A stretch of 64,000 bases of DNA from Deroplatys truncata. Taxonomy: Eukaryota; Arthropoda; Insecta; Mantodea; Mantidae. The DNA is taken from the NCBI GenBank assembly GCA_030765065.1, contig CM060989.1, forward strand, positions 42,523,501-42,587,500, read 5' to 3'. A program made the position numbers and the translations under genes. The notes below the pieces were generated by a model, which worked only from the letters and a program-made list of their open reading frames with translations, was not told where the DNA came from and did not search any database. Positions 1 through 10,951 of the stretch are shown piece by piece (position 1 is the stretch's first letter; each line of letters starts with the position of its first letter).

Positions 1-824
1 TTTGAGTATTTTGCATTCTCATACATATCTTGATAACAGCTTTCCAAGTGTTCCATACTGTTTGGGATTTCTGATATTCTCAACCTTTAGATTATGGAAG
101 ATTGCCCCTTAATGACTGCATGTGGGACATCCAGCTGCCATATTTATAGATATGCAACAAGCTGCCTACCTATAGAAAGTAGAGGATTCCACCCAGAAGT
201 TTGAAACTGAGATTTTACCAGAAATACATGTTTCGACTCTCCCTGAATAAAGTATTTTTAGAAAATATCTCCCTCTCTCTCTTTATGTGTGTGTGTAACA
301 GGATAACTCAAAAATGAAAATTTGTTTAAATACAAAACTTGATACTTAGGTTCAGTATATCTTCCAAGAATGTGACACAAAGATTTTCAAGAACATTCAT
401 CCCAAACTATCCTTTAAATTTCACATTCACGATCTGAGTCCAAATGTCAGTACGACAAACTATTTACTATTTGGACTAAATAGAAATAATCACAGCAGTA
501 AAGGTATAAAACTGGTTTATAGTAGTCAAACTACAGAGTTCAGAATACAGAGTTTTTAGATATTTCTATTGACGATAATCTTTCATGTCAAAACCATATT
601 AGTGTAATTCATTCTAAACTTAATAAGACCATATTTCCGCTACATCAACGCATCAACATGTTACCTCTACAAATGGTTTGTACAGTGTACTTTCCATTAT
701 TTCACTTACATTTAGAATACGGGGCAATGTTATGGGGATCTTTATCAAGAACATACTTCATACAGATCTTTCTAAAGAGGAGTAAGAGTTCTAGCCAGAA
801 TAAATAGTTATGAATCTTGTAGAC

Positions 825-978
825 CAAGGGTGGCAAAAAGACTTCCTTCCGCGAGTCACCAAATATGAAACATGCACTGCATCACTCAGCAGCATGTGAA
901 AAACAAATGGACAGTTGCAGAGAGGGAACAGCGCCTGCGAGTCAAAATGACTCACGAGTCACGTTTTTGCCATCTCTG
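825..978. mobile_element. hAT-type MITE, 154 bp, with 8-bp target duplication
   Basis: The ends form imperfect terminal inverted repeats: CAAGGGTGGCAAAAA on the left, and the reverse complement of the right end is CAGAGATGGCAAAAA. The bases ttgtagac occur immediately outside both ends (817-824 and 979-986). An 8-bp duplication and CA-G-TGGCAAAA-like ends are characteristic of hAT elements. Removing the insert restores a continuous LINE reading frame (SYES then CRPYF), which independently confirms the boundaries. It has no coding capacity. Confidence 0.85.
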
Positions 979-1324
979 TTGTAGACCATACTTTAAACAG
1001 TTTAAAATTCTACCACTATTTTGTATATACATAAATTATGTTATTATGTATGCTAAAAACTCTAGTGAAACCCCTCAATTAAACAAAGATGTGCACAGAC
1101 ATGTTACTCAAAGTCAAAATGACTTTTTTAAGAATTCATACAGGGGCACTTTTGGAAATGAAAACATCATCCATGCAGGTTCTAAATTTGTTAACTCACT
1201 GCCAACGGATTTAAAGAGAATATATGATATAAATCATTTTAAAAAGGCACTCAAAAAGCATTTATTATCGCACTGCTTTTATAACCCGCAAGATTTTTTA
1301 AATCACAGCACAAATATTCTTTAA
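872..1324 (+). pseudogene. Chimeric 150-codon ORF: MITE plus LINE RT tail
   Basis: The open frame starts within the hAT MITE (ATG at 872) and runs into the LINE RT C-terminus. The first ~36 codons are MITE sequence with no protein ancestry. The rest is the LINE tail ending at a stop before 1327. The ORF is an accident of the insertion and is not a host gene. An annotation pipeline could easily report it as a hypothetical protein. Confidence 0.7.
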
Positions 1325-2100
1325 TATGCTAACTTGGTTGCATCTATATCCTATAGCTGATTGTTATTCTTGTGTATTAATAATTATAAATTGTATAACT
1401 AGTAAGCGTTCTATGTATATAATCCATTTTTACCATTGGCCTACAAGTTATGATGGCTACTATTAGCTTGTGTATATTATTTATTATTATTACTGTATTA
1501 TTGTAATTAACATTTTGACGTGATCTACAATAACACTGTTTTACTTTGTGTATTGTTATGATTGAAAAATAAAACTAAATAGAAAATATTTTTTTTATTT
1601 TTCAAAAATGGATCAAATGATTTTGATTAAAATACCATATGTATATCTTTAATTTTCTGTGAACAGCCTGTGAAGTCCTGTTCATTCTGAATGACCTGTA
1701 TAGCTGGTAAACCATAGGAGATACACAACCCTTACTACATAAAAAATTTAGGTTTCATTAAGGAACACAATTTTCAAATAAAAATTTGTGTGCATTAACC
1801 ATTTCCAAGTTATTCTTTGCTATGGTTTAAATTTTCAAACAACTTTATTTAAGCAGTGAGTCACTATTCATATTTTCTCATGATCATGCACAGAACATGG
1901 AATTTCACAACCATCACATAACAATCCACTTTTAAAAATTGGACTATCGCTTTAGCCTACTGTATTCTGCTTGTACCTACAACAAAATGTGTAATGAAAA
2001 CTTATCTCAATTAATAAGAAGTAGTTAGAAGAATAAACTTTTGTACAAATAATTTGTAGAAGAGCGAGTAGAAAAAGTCATGTTAATGCAACAAATCAGA

Positions 2101-4276
2101 TTTTAATATCCATGTGTTTCTCATGCAGGTGTCATATTGTGGCATATTAATAATTTGGGGAGTTACATAATTGTTGTACATTGTCATTACCAGACACATT
2201 ACCTATGCTTTGCTAGCCACGAGTAGTGGGGGATATAACGTCTGTCTCAGGATTCCATGAGAAACAGACCATGTGTGTAAGCCGGGCTTTGGATCGGTGG
2301 ACTCTCCTGCCACCTTCCATTTTTGATAATGTAGGAAACCCAAACAGTTGGGAAATAAATGTAGATATATGTAAGTAGATTTGTGTTATGGATTTTGTAC
2401 AGTGAAAAACCCACGCCTTCCTCTTAACCTCCATACCACATTTCGGCCCTCCGCAGCCAAGTAAGTATATGCCCCCTCATTGTACATGCTGGGTACTCAA
2501 AATTAATTTAATTTGCATGCGAACTTTTAGGCCATTTACCCAGCATATAACAATATTACAACATACATAATAAACATCATCTCAATTCCATTCTATAGGT
2601 CTACATACTCTTGGCAACGTGTTAAAGAACTAATTTTAAAGCTATTCACTACAGAACTTGGAACTCTAAATGCTTTGAAACTCACAGTGAGTATATCCAT
2701 GGAACATTCAGCATCCATGTATTAAATCATCAAAGTAGACATGATAAAATACCAGTAATGCTGACATAACTCTTATGAATAGATGAGCTGTTCCTGTACT
2801 CAGGGGTGCCTATGCTCACCAAAGGCTATGGCACCCCCCCCCAAACAATCAACCCCCACAATTTTTCTGAGAGCTCAATTTAAACTATTTAGTTCCTTTT
2901 CTATGCTGCTGGAAAGCTTTGCAAAGGAGCTGTCTTATAGGTACTATAGTAGCTATTGTGATATCGGTACACAATAAAAGCTTAATGAAGTAATTGGAAA
3001 GTAAAAATTAAATAAAAATCATAATATTTACATCAAAAATTAGAAACAAAATGGTGTACTTTATTGCTTATTATTCCAGTGTATCCTATTTTATCTATCT
3101 AAATAGACTAATATAGTAAGTGTAATAATGGTATATATTCAGAATAACTACACACCTACCTATAAAGTTATAGTTCTTTTTGTACATTTCCAAAAATTAT
3201 CTTTTAATATGCCACATTATACTGCACAGTTTGAATTGCACTTAAAGATTACTTTTGGGTTGGGGGTGATACAGCACATTTAGATTAACAAACTTAAAGA
3301 TACAAACTGAGTTAACAATTATAGTTCTTGATTAAAAATTATAATAAATATGTTTATATTACCTCCATTAATTTACCTCAGTATTTTTGTATTCCCCAAA
3401 ATTTTGAATGTCTCCCAAAAATTTTCCTAATGGCGTAACTTGTGCATGATCCCCGCAACCATGGGTGGCCCTGCCTCTGGTCTCGTTTTCACCACATGGA
3501 ATGACAAAACACTTCTGTTAGGTATATTACTTACTGCTCATGTATAAATTTTCAGATAAGCCTTCCGGTTCTGCTGAATGTTGACACAGTTAACTGTATT
3601 CACTGAAAACCAATAGAAACCATGTAAATTTGAGCACAGGTAGCATGCTTCTTGGAAAATGTAAATGAGACAAGCAATATGTTAAGAAAATTGGGAGGGG
3701 TATTGATATGCATACTGGACTTACTGCCATACAGCATATTCCACTATCTCATCCTGTTTCAGATTTTCAAAATCTAGTAATACTATTTCAAGACCAATGA
3801 TAAAAAATTGTATATTTTAAATGCCTTCTCTTAGCTTTCCTTGGCATTTTGTTAAACTCAACTAATCTGGAGTATGAATACAAGTTTTCTTTACAACAAT
3901 TTATGAAAAAAGTTTCAGCAACATGGTAGCAGCAATTACTCATAGATACTTGATACGTTAATGGTATAATTATAGATAAACACCCATCCTAGAATCCTCA
4001 TATTGACCAAATATGCAGAAAATTACCACTAGTGGTATTTTTGTTAGCAAATTTAAAAGGAGTAGCATCAAAAAATTATATTTTAATGGCTTATTTTACA
4101 TTCTTTCACAGTATTTTTAAATATGGACTAATACTATGGGGCATTTAGTTATAGTTATAAGAAGGTCACAGTATAGAAAAGTGATTTAAAAAGTCATATT
4201 TTTCAAAAATGGATCGCTATGTGATTCTCTGAAATTCTATGCTCCTTGCAGGACTATTAGAAAAAATGATTAGCGA
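2101..4276. other. AT-rich interval without recognisable genes
   Basis: Both strands carry only short frames with no family resemblance. The stretch 2210-2460 is less AT-rich and might be an old repeat. A ~140-bp block at 3824-3962 recurs at 4858-4998. A pale trace of family H may be present at 4020-4200, but it is too diverged to place. Confidence 0.5.
3824..3962 (+). repeat. Family D direct repeat, copy 1
   Basis: The block around gttaaactcaac, tatgaatacaa, ctttacaacaattt and tttcagcaa recurs in the same orientation at 4858-4998, with about a quarter of positions changed. I see no terminal features and do not know the family. Confidence 0.55.
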
Positions 4277-4615
4277 CTTACCGCTTGAAAAAATATAACT
4301 ATTTGAAAATTCAAACCAATAACCAACAATTCTTAGAAATGGTTAACACCACAAAAACTTTTATTTGAAACAAACCATGCGCTTTAACAAAATCTACATA
4401 TGGTTTACCAGTTTTGCAAAAGACATTAAAAATGAGGAGGACTTTAGAGGCTATCTGCAGAAAATTCAAAATATATATTTTATTTGTCATGTAAATATCT
4501 TAAACACAAGGTAAACTTATGAAAACTTTTGTTTCATATCCTTGGAAAATGCTGAACTTAAATGGCAAGTGTGGTATTTAACCAGCTTTTCGTTTTTGAG
4601 TTATTCTGTCTCCCT

Positions 4616-4701
<86 letters not shown>

Positions 4702-4851
4702 TTTTCCTAAAAACTTCTTTTTTTGCTTTTTGGATTCAGAGAGTCTCAAAACAAGTATTTCCAGTGAAATCTCAGTATCGAATTTTGGGTGAAATGCAAT
4801 AACACCCCCTAAACCTACTTACTATACATAAGTAGTACCTAGAGAAAGTAA
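4277..4851 (-). mobile_element. Family H copy H2 (diverged, minus)
   Basis: Read on the minus strand, this starts with gttactttctctagg...agtaagtagg and continues through the caccc/cgatac block and the microsatellite to tctaagaattg near 4300. The internal tract has grown into (CT)n(CA)n. The 3' stem-loop end is not clear, so this copy is truncated or eroded there. Confidence 0.65.
4607..4697. repeat. Compound (CT)n(CA)n microsatellite
   Basis: CT repeats to 4660 are followed by AC repeats from 4661 to 4697, at the internal microsatellite position of family H copy H2. Open frames across it on both strands are artefacts of the repeat. Confidence 0.97.
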
Positions 4852-4857
4852 CAATTT

Positions 4858-4998
4858 CACATTTTAAGTTATTCTTCTTATTAGCTTTTAGAGTTTTTTG
4901 TTGAACTCAACAATTTGGAACATGAATACAAATTTACTTTACAACAATTTGTGTGCAAAATTTCAGCAATGTGATTCCCAACAGTTACCCATATGTAC
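4858..4998 (+). repeat. Family D direct repeat, copy 2
   Basis: Same block as at 3824-3962 (gttgaactcaac, catgaatacaa, ctttacaacaattt, tttcagcaa). It lies immediately outside the 5' end of family H copy H2. Confidence 0.55.
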
Positions 4999-5424
4999 AT
5001 AAGATTAATTTGCACAATTACAGTTGTAAAAATGACTAAAAAATATTATCAGAATTTAATTTTGTAAACCAGATTTTAATACAAAGTTTATTATGTAGTC
5101 GATTCTTTTCGTGTTCCTTTATTTTCTCTATTTCATTTTTCTATTTTCTACATAATTTTTTAATAAAAATACTTTTATATTAATATTCTCAATATCACCC
5201 ACACCTTATAAATAAATTTAAGAAGAAACATAACATCTACGTATTAGAATTTCTCCAAGAAAAACAAATGGAACGCATTATTGGACACATAAATGTAACC
5301 CTGTTATTATTTCTAATTATTAACCACAAATAGCACTTAAAAGCATGTTTAATAGACTACTTAATTACTATTAATGTAATTTAAATGCAGAAACAAAGTA
5401 ATGTTCCGTATTATAGACCTCCAT

Positions 5425-6205
5425 ATAAAATTTTTATGCAACCCTAGCATTATAAACAGGTTCTTACTGTATTCAATATTATGCATAATTGGCTCATTAT
5501 TGCATATGTGCCAATAATAGCAATGACATATTTCCTATTGCAATAATGTAATACCAGTATTCCACCTTGCTGCAGCTTATAGAGAGAAGATGAAACTATT
5601 TTGCGGTATTCTTTTCTCTGAGCAATGAAGATGCAAAAACCGCTGTATATTATTAAAAATGGAATACTGTCTTCCACAGCAAAGAAAGTCCCCGGGGAAT
5701 GAAGGGCAGAAGGGAAATTGCTGATTAGACACAGTCCGAACCCTGCCTACTTGCTTATGTTACCCTTATTTATGACACACATGACAGCTCAGTTGAATAG
5801 TTTTACTCCTTGCGTAGCATGCGTTCTCTGTCACACATTCACTGTCCTTGTCGCACTTTTTCCAAACAGATAAGGTTAGCACATTCCTGTCAGGGACTTT
5901 CTTTCTGTTGGCGAACAGCAACTAAGTTCTGAATTTACAATTACCTATCATGCTGTGCTGATAATAGTTACAGCACAGTCTGTAACATCTGCTCACTTCT
6001 CTCCCAGGGAGGAATGCATGCAAATGTGTATTATTTATCACTTCAACATGCCAATTAATAACAAATGAAATGCAGGGAAAGAAGCTAGCATCTCATTTAT
6101 GAACATATGAAGATGCTCTCACTTATATCAGCTATGAATGCCAAATTATTTAATGATTTATTTCCTAAAATTTATAACACTAAGATTATACAATAATTGT
6201 AGATA
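5425..6205 (+). repeat. Family B interspersed repeat, copy B1
   Basis: The sequence from the tcttactgtattcaatat block through tctctgagcaatgaagatgc and tgctctcacttatatcagct to taatatgacac recurs at 27740-28123 (same strand) and 54785-55285 (opposite strand). Comparison with those copies shows this one carries an extra insert at about 5661-5926. It is non-coding and its class is unknown. Confidence 0.7.
5661..5926. mobile_element. MITE-like insert inside family B copy B1
   Basis: This segment is absent from the two other family B copies, which act as empty sites. Its ends carry an imperfect inverted repeat built around AGAAAGTCC on the left and GGACTTTCTTTCT on the right. The exact ends and target duplication are ambiguous because the copies have diverged. 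Confidence 0.55.
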
Positions 6206-6401
6206 ATTTTAATATGACACTCATGAAAATGGTGCAACAAACACTCACTCATGTCCTAATCATCCAGACTTTCTGCTTGTTACAGAAATAACTATGGTAT
6301 AATTGTGTTACAGTTTTTTATAGAGTAGAATCAGACTGAATAATTCAATATCATAGACAGGATTTTAAATGTGTATCAATTGGGTAATTTAATATCATAC
6401 C

Positions 6402-6520
6402 AACATTGTAGCTCAGCTGGTTAAAGTAGTGGTATTGCAAACTGAGGATCCATGGTTCAAATCCCAAATATCGCACTGAATTTTTTCAATCTGATTCTAT
6501 TTTTGCAAACTTAACCTATA
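6402..6520 (+). mobile_element. tRNA-derived SINE (family S1)
   Basis: A pol III A-box-like TAGCTCAGCTGGT and a B-box-like GGTTCAAATCC are spaced as in a tRNA head. They are followed by an AATTTTTTCAATCTGATTCTA tail-like stretch split by substitutions. The same head and tail occur inverted at 24850-24990. The degraded acceptor stem rules out a working tRNA. Confidence 0.75.
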
Positions 6521-6839
6521 CACGGTATGTGTAAGAGAACAATCAATTAGTTTGTTTATAGTTAAACATTCCTAATGTCATCTTAGGTCTACATAAGTCC
6601 CAAAATGCCTATCTTTATGAACTCCCTTTCCCATGGGGAAAGTCTTATTCAGGTTAACTCACCCCATCTAAAACTTTAACTTATGTCCTCGAAATTACGG
6701 GGCACTACTGTCCATTCAAACCAGAGTGCCTTTCACTGAAAACAAACTCTTTGTATTATCCGCGCGAAAGTAGTTCGCAATCCTCGCCCTAATGCCTATT
6801 TGTTCCCCTCTCACGTGCCTTTTGAACACTGTTTAAATC

Positions 6840-6872
6840 TATAAAAACGCGCCCTGCGTGAGAATCAGTTCA
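6840..6872 (+). promoter_or_regulatory. Candidate pol II core promoter (TATA + initiator)
   Basis: TATAAAAA at 6840-6847 lies about 27 bp upstream of an insect-type initiator TCAGTT, whose A is at 6867. That is the textbook spacing. An ATG follows at about 6875, then GAG/GTAACA, which could be a splice donor after a four-codon leader. The promoter could belong to the putative transposon 6704-7792. Confidence 0.45.
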
Positions 6873-6936
6873 AAATGCAACCTGAGGTAACAATCGATTT
6901 TATAAGTATGCGGAAATGAACATTTTACTTACGTTA

Positions 6937-7050
6937 ATCACAAACCTCGGGCAAAAGTGCAACACCCAAATCCGAATCCTCCGAAGATGACTCAGCTGCC
7001 GTATCAGAATCAGAACTACTCTCCAAAATAATGACAAACTTATCACAGCA
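6937..7050 (-). pseudogene. Acidic Ser/Asp-rich ORF tail
   Basis: The minus strand reads RQCCDKFVIILESSSDSD, then TAAESSSEDSDLGVALLPEVCD and a stop at about 6937. The frame is closed upstream by a TAA near 7055. It is either a terminal exon or a decayed transposase segment. Runs of alternating Ser/Asp/Glu occur at termini of some DDE transposases and many nuclear proteins, so function is not assignable. Confidence 0.3.
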
Positions 7051-7734
7051 CTGTCGCACTTAAAACAAGTTCCCACATTTTATCCTCTTCTATGTTCTGT
7101 TATGTCTGTTTATATTCCCTCCTCGCTTTGGTTACACTTCCCACTGAAACGCCTGTAAAATCCGATATTAGTTTCGTAATATGCACTAATGCAAGTGTCG
7201 GGTATTTGTCTAATAGTGAGTTGAATATATGAAGTATTGTTTGTTTAGCCACTTAACTGTTTCCCGTTTTTGTGTTTGAACAGTTTATTCGCACTACAAG
7301 CACCTTCCTCTGCCATGTGAGCTCAAATACCAACTGACTAAATCACAAGCTTTGACCTGAGTTGAGCATACGTGTGCTAGCGGATTATGAATGACTGTTC
7401 GCTTATCATATTTCCTGTGTTATGCAAAGTGTTTATTCGTTACTCAGATAGCACCCCTGGGAATTCATTGCTGCATTTCTCGTATATGTAAGAGTGGCAA
7501 TCCTGTATTAACAAGCAAGATGCTTTCGGCGTTAGCGCAATAGCAGACGAAAATCATATTTTGTAATCTCTTAACAGCTAGTATATGTCCATTAACTTTA
7601 ACGATGAGTTCTTATGATAACCGCAATAAAATGTGCAGTTCCATACATTTCCTGCTCAAATATTTCATAATACAATACATGTATTAAGGAACTATTTACG
7701 TTGGCGTGAGAATGTGATCTTGGGTTCTGACAAG

Positions 7735-7752
7735 CAGAAGCACGTGCTTCTG
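7735..7752. promoter_or_regulatory. 18-bp perfect palindrome centred on an E-box
   Basis: CAGAAGCACGTGCTTCTG is its own reverse complement and contains the bHLH site CACGTG. A related CACGTGCTTCT occurs at 31505-31515. It lies about 40 bp inside the right TIR of the putative element 6704-7792. Confidence 0.6.
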
Positions 7753-7799
7753 TTTACATCAGAGGGAACTCTGGTTTGGAATGGACAGTAGTAGACATG

Positions 7800-8425
7800 C
7801 TACTCATTGCACCTTAGAGGTCGGCATTGTGCAACAAAGAAAAATAGATAATGCTGTTAGAGCAAGTAAACCCCTAGCATTTAGTATAATCTACCTCTGG
7901 TTTATTTGCTTCTAAACAGTTTACATAGTGTCATATTTTCATCTATTAAGGTTTTCTTTGTGCATTACAACTCTTTTTTGTTTAATCCTTATGGGTATAG
8001 TATAGATTATACACCTCGAGCACTGCGACTGACATAAATCCATTGTGGCTACCATTCCTCAGGAGGCACGGATGAAGTGAGGAATCACAGGAGGCTACAG
8101 GCCGCATTCAGACATGCCACAGAGACGCGCGGAAGTCCCTAACAGTTCCAAGTTCGAAAAGCGGTCCCACTGCTGGAGCTGCTTAAAGAGGACGATGAGC
8201 TAACCGTCGAGCAAGCAGCCCTCTGGTGTCCATCGGGAGTACTCTTTCCTTTGAGCAAGCGCCATCTGTCCGGCACCGCCATACGTCACGAAACCTAGGA
8301 GCATACCTGAAAGATGAGAATCAAACGGAATGAAAGAGAAGTAATAGAAAGGAAGTCGCAGTAGATGAGAAATCACTCTAGCATTCGCCTATCGATCAGG
8401 TAAAACCATGAAAAACTCAAAGTCT
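7800..8425. other. Interval without recognisable genes
   Basis: Mixed AT-rich and moderately GC-rich sequence. The stretch 8040-8290 is GC-richer than its surroundings and may be an old repeat, but neither strand gives a convincing protein. Confidence 0.4.
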
Positions 8426-8429
8426 GAGT

Positions 8430-8718
8430 GGACAGTCGACGGAAATCGAGCTAGCCACTAGTTTCCGAGATCGCGGGTTCAAACCCGGCGGAGGACGGTG
8501 GATTTTTTTCGGTGTAAAAATCCTTAGCATGGCTTCCTTCGGAAGGGAAGTAAAGTCGGTGGTCCAGTGTCGTAGATTTACGACACGTAAAAGAACCTCA
8601 AGCCTGATAAGGAGACCTCTGAGCAAAATTACTGGTATTCCAAGCCCAATATAGAACGGGACGCTAAGGACCACAGCAATTAAATAGCGTCCATAAATAA
8701 AACTCAATTTAATTTAAT
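8430..8718 (+). mobile_element. tRNA-derived SINE with conserved tail
   Basis: A B-box GGTTCAAACCC lies at about 8477, preceded by a tRNA-like head. It is followed by a body containing ggatttttttcgg, ggcttccttcggaagg and cgtagatttacgacac, a body type I associate with arthropod SINEs. It ends in aaaactcaatttaatttaattt, an A/T-rich tail of the kind left by target-primed integration. Confidence 0.75.
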
Positions 8719-8719
8719 T

Positions 8720-8786
8720 TGACGGAAACCCAACCCAGGATCTCCTGAATGCGAGCCTCACACATTACCGCAGAGCCAACTCTTTT
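8720..8786 (-). mobile_element. Second SINE head, minus strand
   Basis: The minus strand reads AGTTGGCTCTGCGGTAATG, then GAGGCTCGCATTCAGGAGATC and a decayed B box. The GAGGCTCGCATTCA segment is shared with the SINE at the right edge of the window (63960-64000). It abuts the tail of the preceding SINE. Confidence 0.55.
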
Positions 8787-8793
8787 CTTTTTT

Positions 8794-9387
8794 ACTTTCT
8801 CTACTACGTATAGTAAGTAGGGGAAGTTTTGTATTCCACCCAAAAATTCGATACCGAGATTTCACCGGAAATATATGTTTTGAGAACCCCTGAATCCAAA
8901 AAAAAGCATTTTTGGAAACATGTCCGTGTGTGTGTCTCTGTGTCTGTCTGTGTGTCTGTCTGTGAACAGCATAACTCAGAAACGAACAGTCGGATAAACA
9001 CCAAACTTGGTATTTAGGTTCAATATCTTCCAGAGATACGACACAAAGGTTTTCAAGAAAATCCCCCCACCCCAGATTACCCTTTACATGGAAGATTTTT
9101 CGAAAATTTTAATTTTCTCAAAAATGGCTCTAACGATTTTGATTAAAATATCATATGTTTAAGATATTTTTATGACAAATAAAATGTATATCTTGAATTT
9201 TCTGGGAATGTCTCCAAAAGTATTCTTCATTATGAATGACTTTTGCATAACTGGTAAACCATAAGAGTTAGACAAAAAGTTACTACACACAAAATGTAGA
9301 TCGCGTTAAAATACACAATTTATGTCATATACATTTTTGTTGTTGAGTGAACCGTTTTCGAGATATTGCTTGTTATTCCCTTAAATT
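8794..9387 (+). mobile_element. Family H copy H3 (3' truncated)
   Basis: Starts with the left 12-bp inverted repeat ACTTTCTCTACT after a T run. It carries the GT-rich tract (8926-8962) and stops in cttaaattt, where the next copy begins head to tail. The right stem-loop end is missing. Confidence 0.85.
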
Positions 9388-9390
9388 TTT

Positions 9391-9562
9391 ACTTTCTCCA
9401 ATACGTATAGTAAGTAGGGGAAGTATTGTATTCCAGCCAAAAATACGATACAGAGATTTCACCGGAAATACATGTTTTGAGACACCCTGAATACAAAAAA
9501 AGCATTTTTGGAAACATGTCCGTGTGTGTGTCTGTGTGTGTGTGTGTATGTGTGTGTGTGTC

Positions 9563-9606
<44 letters not shown>

Positions 9607-10080
9607 TGTGTGTCTGTGAACAGCATAACTCAGAAACGAACAGTCGGATAAATACCAAACTTGGTATTTTGGTTCAGTATCTTCCAGAGATGCGACACGA
9701 AGGTTTTCAAGAAACTCCCCCCACCCCTGACTACCCTTTATATGGAACATTTTTCGAAAATTTTAATTTTCTCAAAAATGGCTCTAACGATTTTGATTAA
9801 AATATCATATGTTTAAGATATTTTCATGAGAAATGAAATGTATATCTCGAATTTTCTGGGAATGTCTCCAAAAGTATTCTTCATTGTGAAAGACTTTTGC
9901 ATAACTGGTAAACCATAAGAGATAGACAAAATTTTACAATAGAAAAAATGTAGATCGCGTTAAAATACACAATTTATGCCATGTACTTTGTTTTTGTTGA
10001 GTGAACCGTTTTCGAGATATTGCTAGTTATTCCCTTAAATTTTCCAATACTTATACTTTTTCTCAAATTCGTTATTCATT
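9391..10080 (+). mobile_element. Family H copy H4 (3' truncated)
   Basis: The head ACTTTCTCCAATACG is followed by the longest GT tract of the array (about 9525-9616). It ends at gttattcatt, where copy H5 begins directly. The internal block order is the same as in H5 and H6. Confidence 0.85.
9525..9616. repeat. (GT)n microsatellite inside copy H4
   Basis: Interrupted GT/TCTG tract at the conserved internal microsatellite position of the family. Apparent Cys-Val or Thr-His proteins here are repeat artefacts. Confidence 0.95.
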
Positions 10081-10943
10081 ACTTTCTCTACTACGTATAG
10101 TAAGTAGGGGAAGTATTGCATTCCACCCAAAAATTCGATACCGAGATTTCACCGGAAATACATGTTTTGAGACCTCCTGAATCCAAAAAAAGGATTTTTG
10201 GAAACATGTCCGTGTGTGCGTCTGTGTGTGTGTCTGTGTGTGTGTGTGTCTGTGAACAGCATAACTCAAAAACTAACAGTCGAATAAACACCAAACTTGG
10301 TATTTACGTTCAGTATCTTCCAGAGATGCGACACGAAGATTTTCAAGAAAATCCCCCCACCCCAGACTACCCTTTACATGGAACATTTTTCGAAAAGTTT
10401 AATTTTCTCAAAAATGGCTCTAACGATTTTGATGAAAATATCATATGTTTAAGATAATGTCATGAGAAATGAAATGTATATCTCGAAATTTCTGGGAATG
10501 TCTCCAAAAGTATTCTTCATTATGAACGACTTTTGCATAACTGGTAAACCATAAGAGATAGACAAAATTTTACTACACAAAAATGTAGATCGCGTTAAAA
10601 TACACAACCTATATCATATACATTTTTTTGTTGAGTGAACCGTTTTCGAGATATTGCTTGTTATTTCCTTAAATTTTCCAATACTTATACTTTTTCTCAA
10701 ATTCGTTATTCATTTTTTTATGTCCTGGACATGCAAAGAGAATGGAATGCCCCACATAGCAACCAGCGATAAAATATTTGACTATCGCTTAAAAGCTACC
10801 ATATTCCCCTTGCATCTACAAGAAAATTACCAATAAGATTGACATCTCGATATCTCGATTAATATGAAGCATATGGAGAATAGGCGTTTGTAAAAATAGA
10901 TTGTACAAGAGTAGAGAAAGTCATGTGAGTGTAACACATCAGA
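10081..10943 (+). mobile_element. Family H copy H5 (full length)
   Basis: About 863 bp, with both ends. It begins with ACTTTCTCTACT, has an internal GT tract at 10210-10255, then AGTAGAGAAAGT about 30 bp before the end. A stem-loop ATGTG-agtgtaa-CACAT and CAGA finish it, followed by a T run. Together with H6 it is one of the best references for the family. Confidence 0.88.
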
Positions 10944-10951
10944 TTTTTTTT

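Larger units (their letters stand above)
420..1588 (+). mobile_element. 5'-truncated non-LTR retrotransposon (LINE) 3' end
   Basis: Translation of 540-800 gives the palm/thumb tail of a LINE reverse transcriptase, for example FLDISIDDNLSCQNHI and HLEYGAMLWGS (about 707-740). It continues at 979-1324 with CRPYFKQFKILPL and GSKFVNSLPTDLKRI, typical of the extreme C-terminus of jockey/CR1-like elements. An A-rich tail (about 1565-1588) ends the element. It sits inside family H copy H1 and is itself interrupted by a MITE at 825-978. The endonuclease and most of the RT are missing, so it is dead. The clade is not certain. Confidence 0.7.
163..2100 (+). mobile_element. Family H copy H1, interrupted by a LINE
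   Basis: Diverged copy of the dominant interspersed family. The head, with the ttccaccca motif, a short GT tract and a cataactcaaaaa-like block, runs to about 419. The family sequence resumes at about 1589 (caaaaatgg, gattttgattaaaat) and ends with gtagaaaaagtcatg...caaatcaga near 2100. The 1.17 kb in between is a LINE 3' end that broke the element in two. The element has no coding capacity. Calling it HINE/DINE-1-like is inference, argued in the findings. Confidence 0.75.
6704..7792. mobile_element. Possible DNA transposon remnant with ~28-bp TIRs
   Basis: The left end (6704 onward) ACTACTGTCCATTC...AAACCAGAGT matches the reverse complement of the right end (to 7792) ACTACTGTCCATTCC AAACCAGAGT, with a one-base gap. 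The interior holds a TATA/initiator promoter, an acidic Ser/Asp-rich frame on the minus strand and an E-box palindrome. No target duplication is evident, so superfamily is unassigned. The acidic motif resembles PIF/Harbinger N-termini only loosely. Confidence 0.45.

Noticed and set aside
9373-9750. Thr-His or Cys-Val repeat proteins around the microsatellites (also 4542-4802, 15159-15371, 36037-36336)
   Set aside because: They are translations of (CA)n/(GT)n tracts and conserved family H sequence, repeated at every copy and without start or end features.
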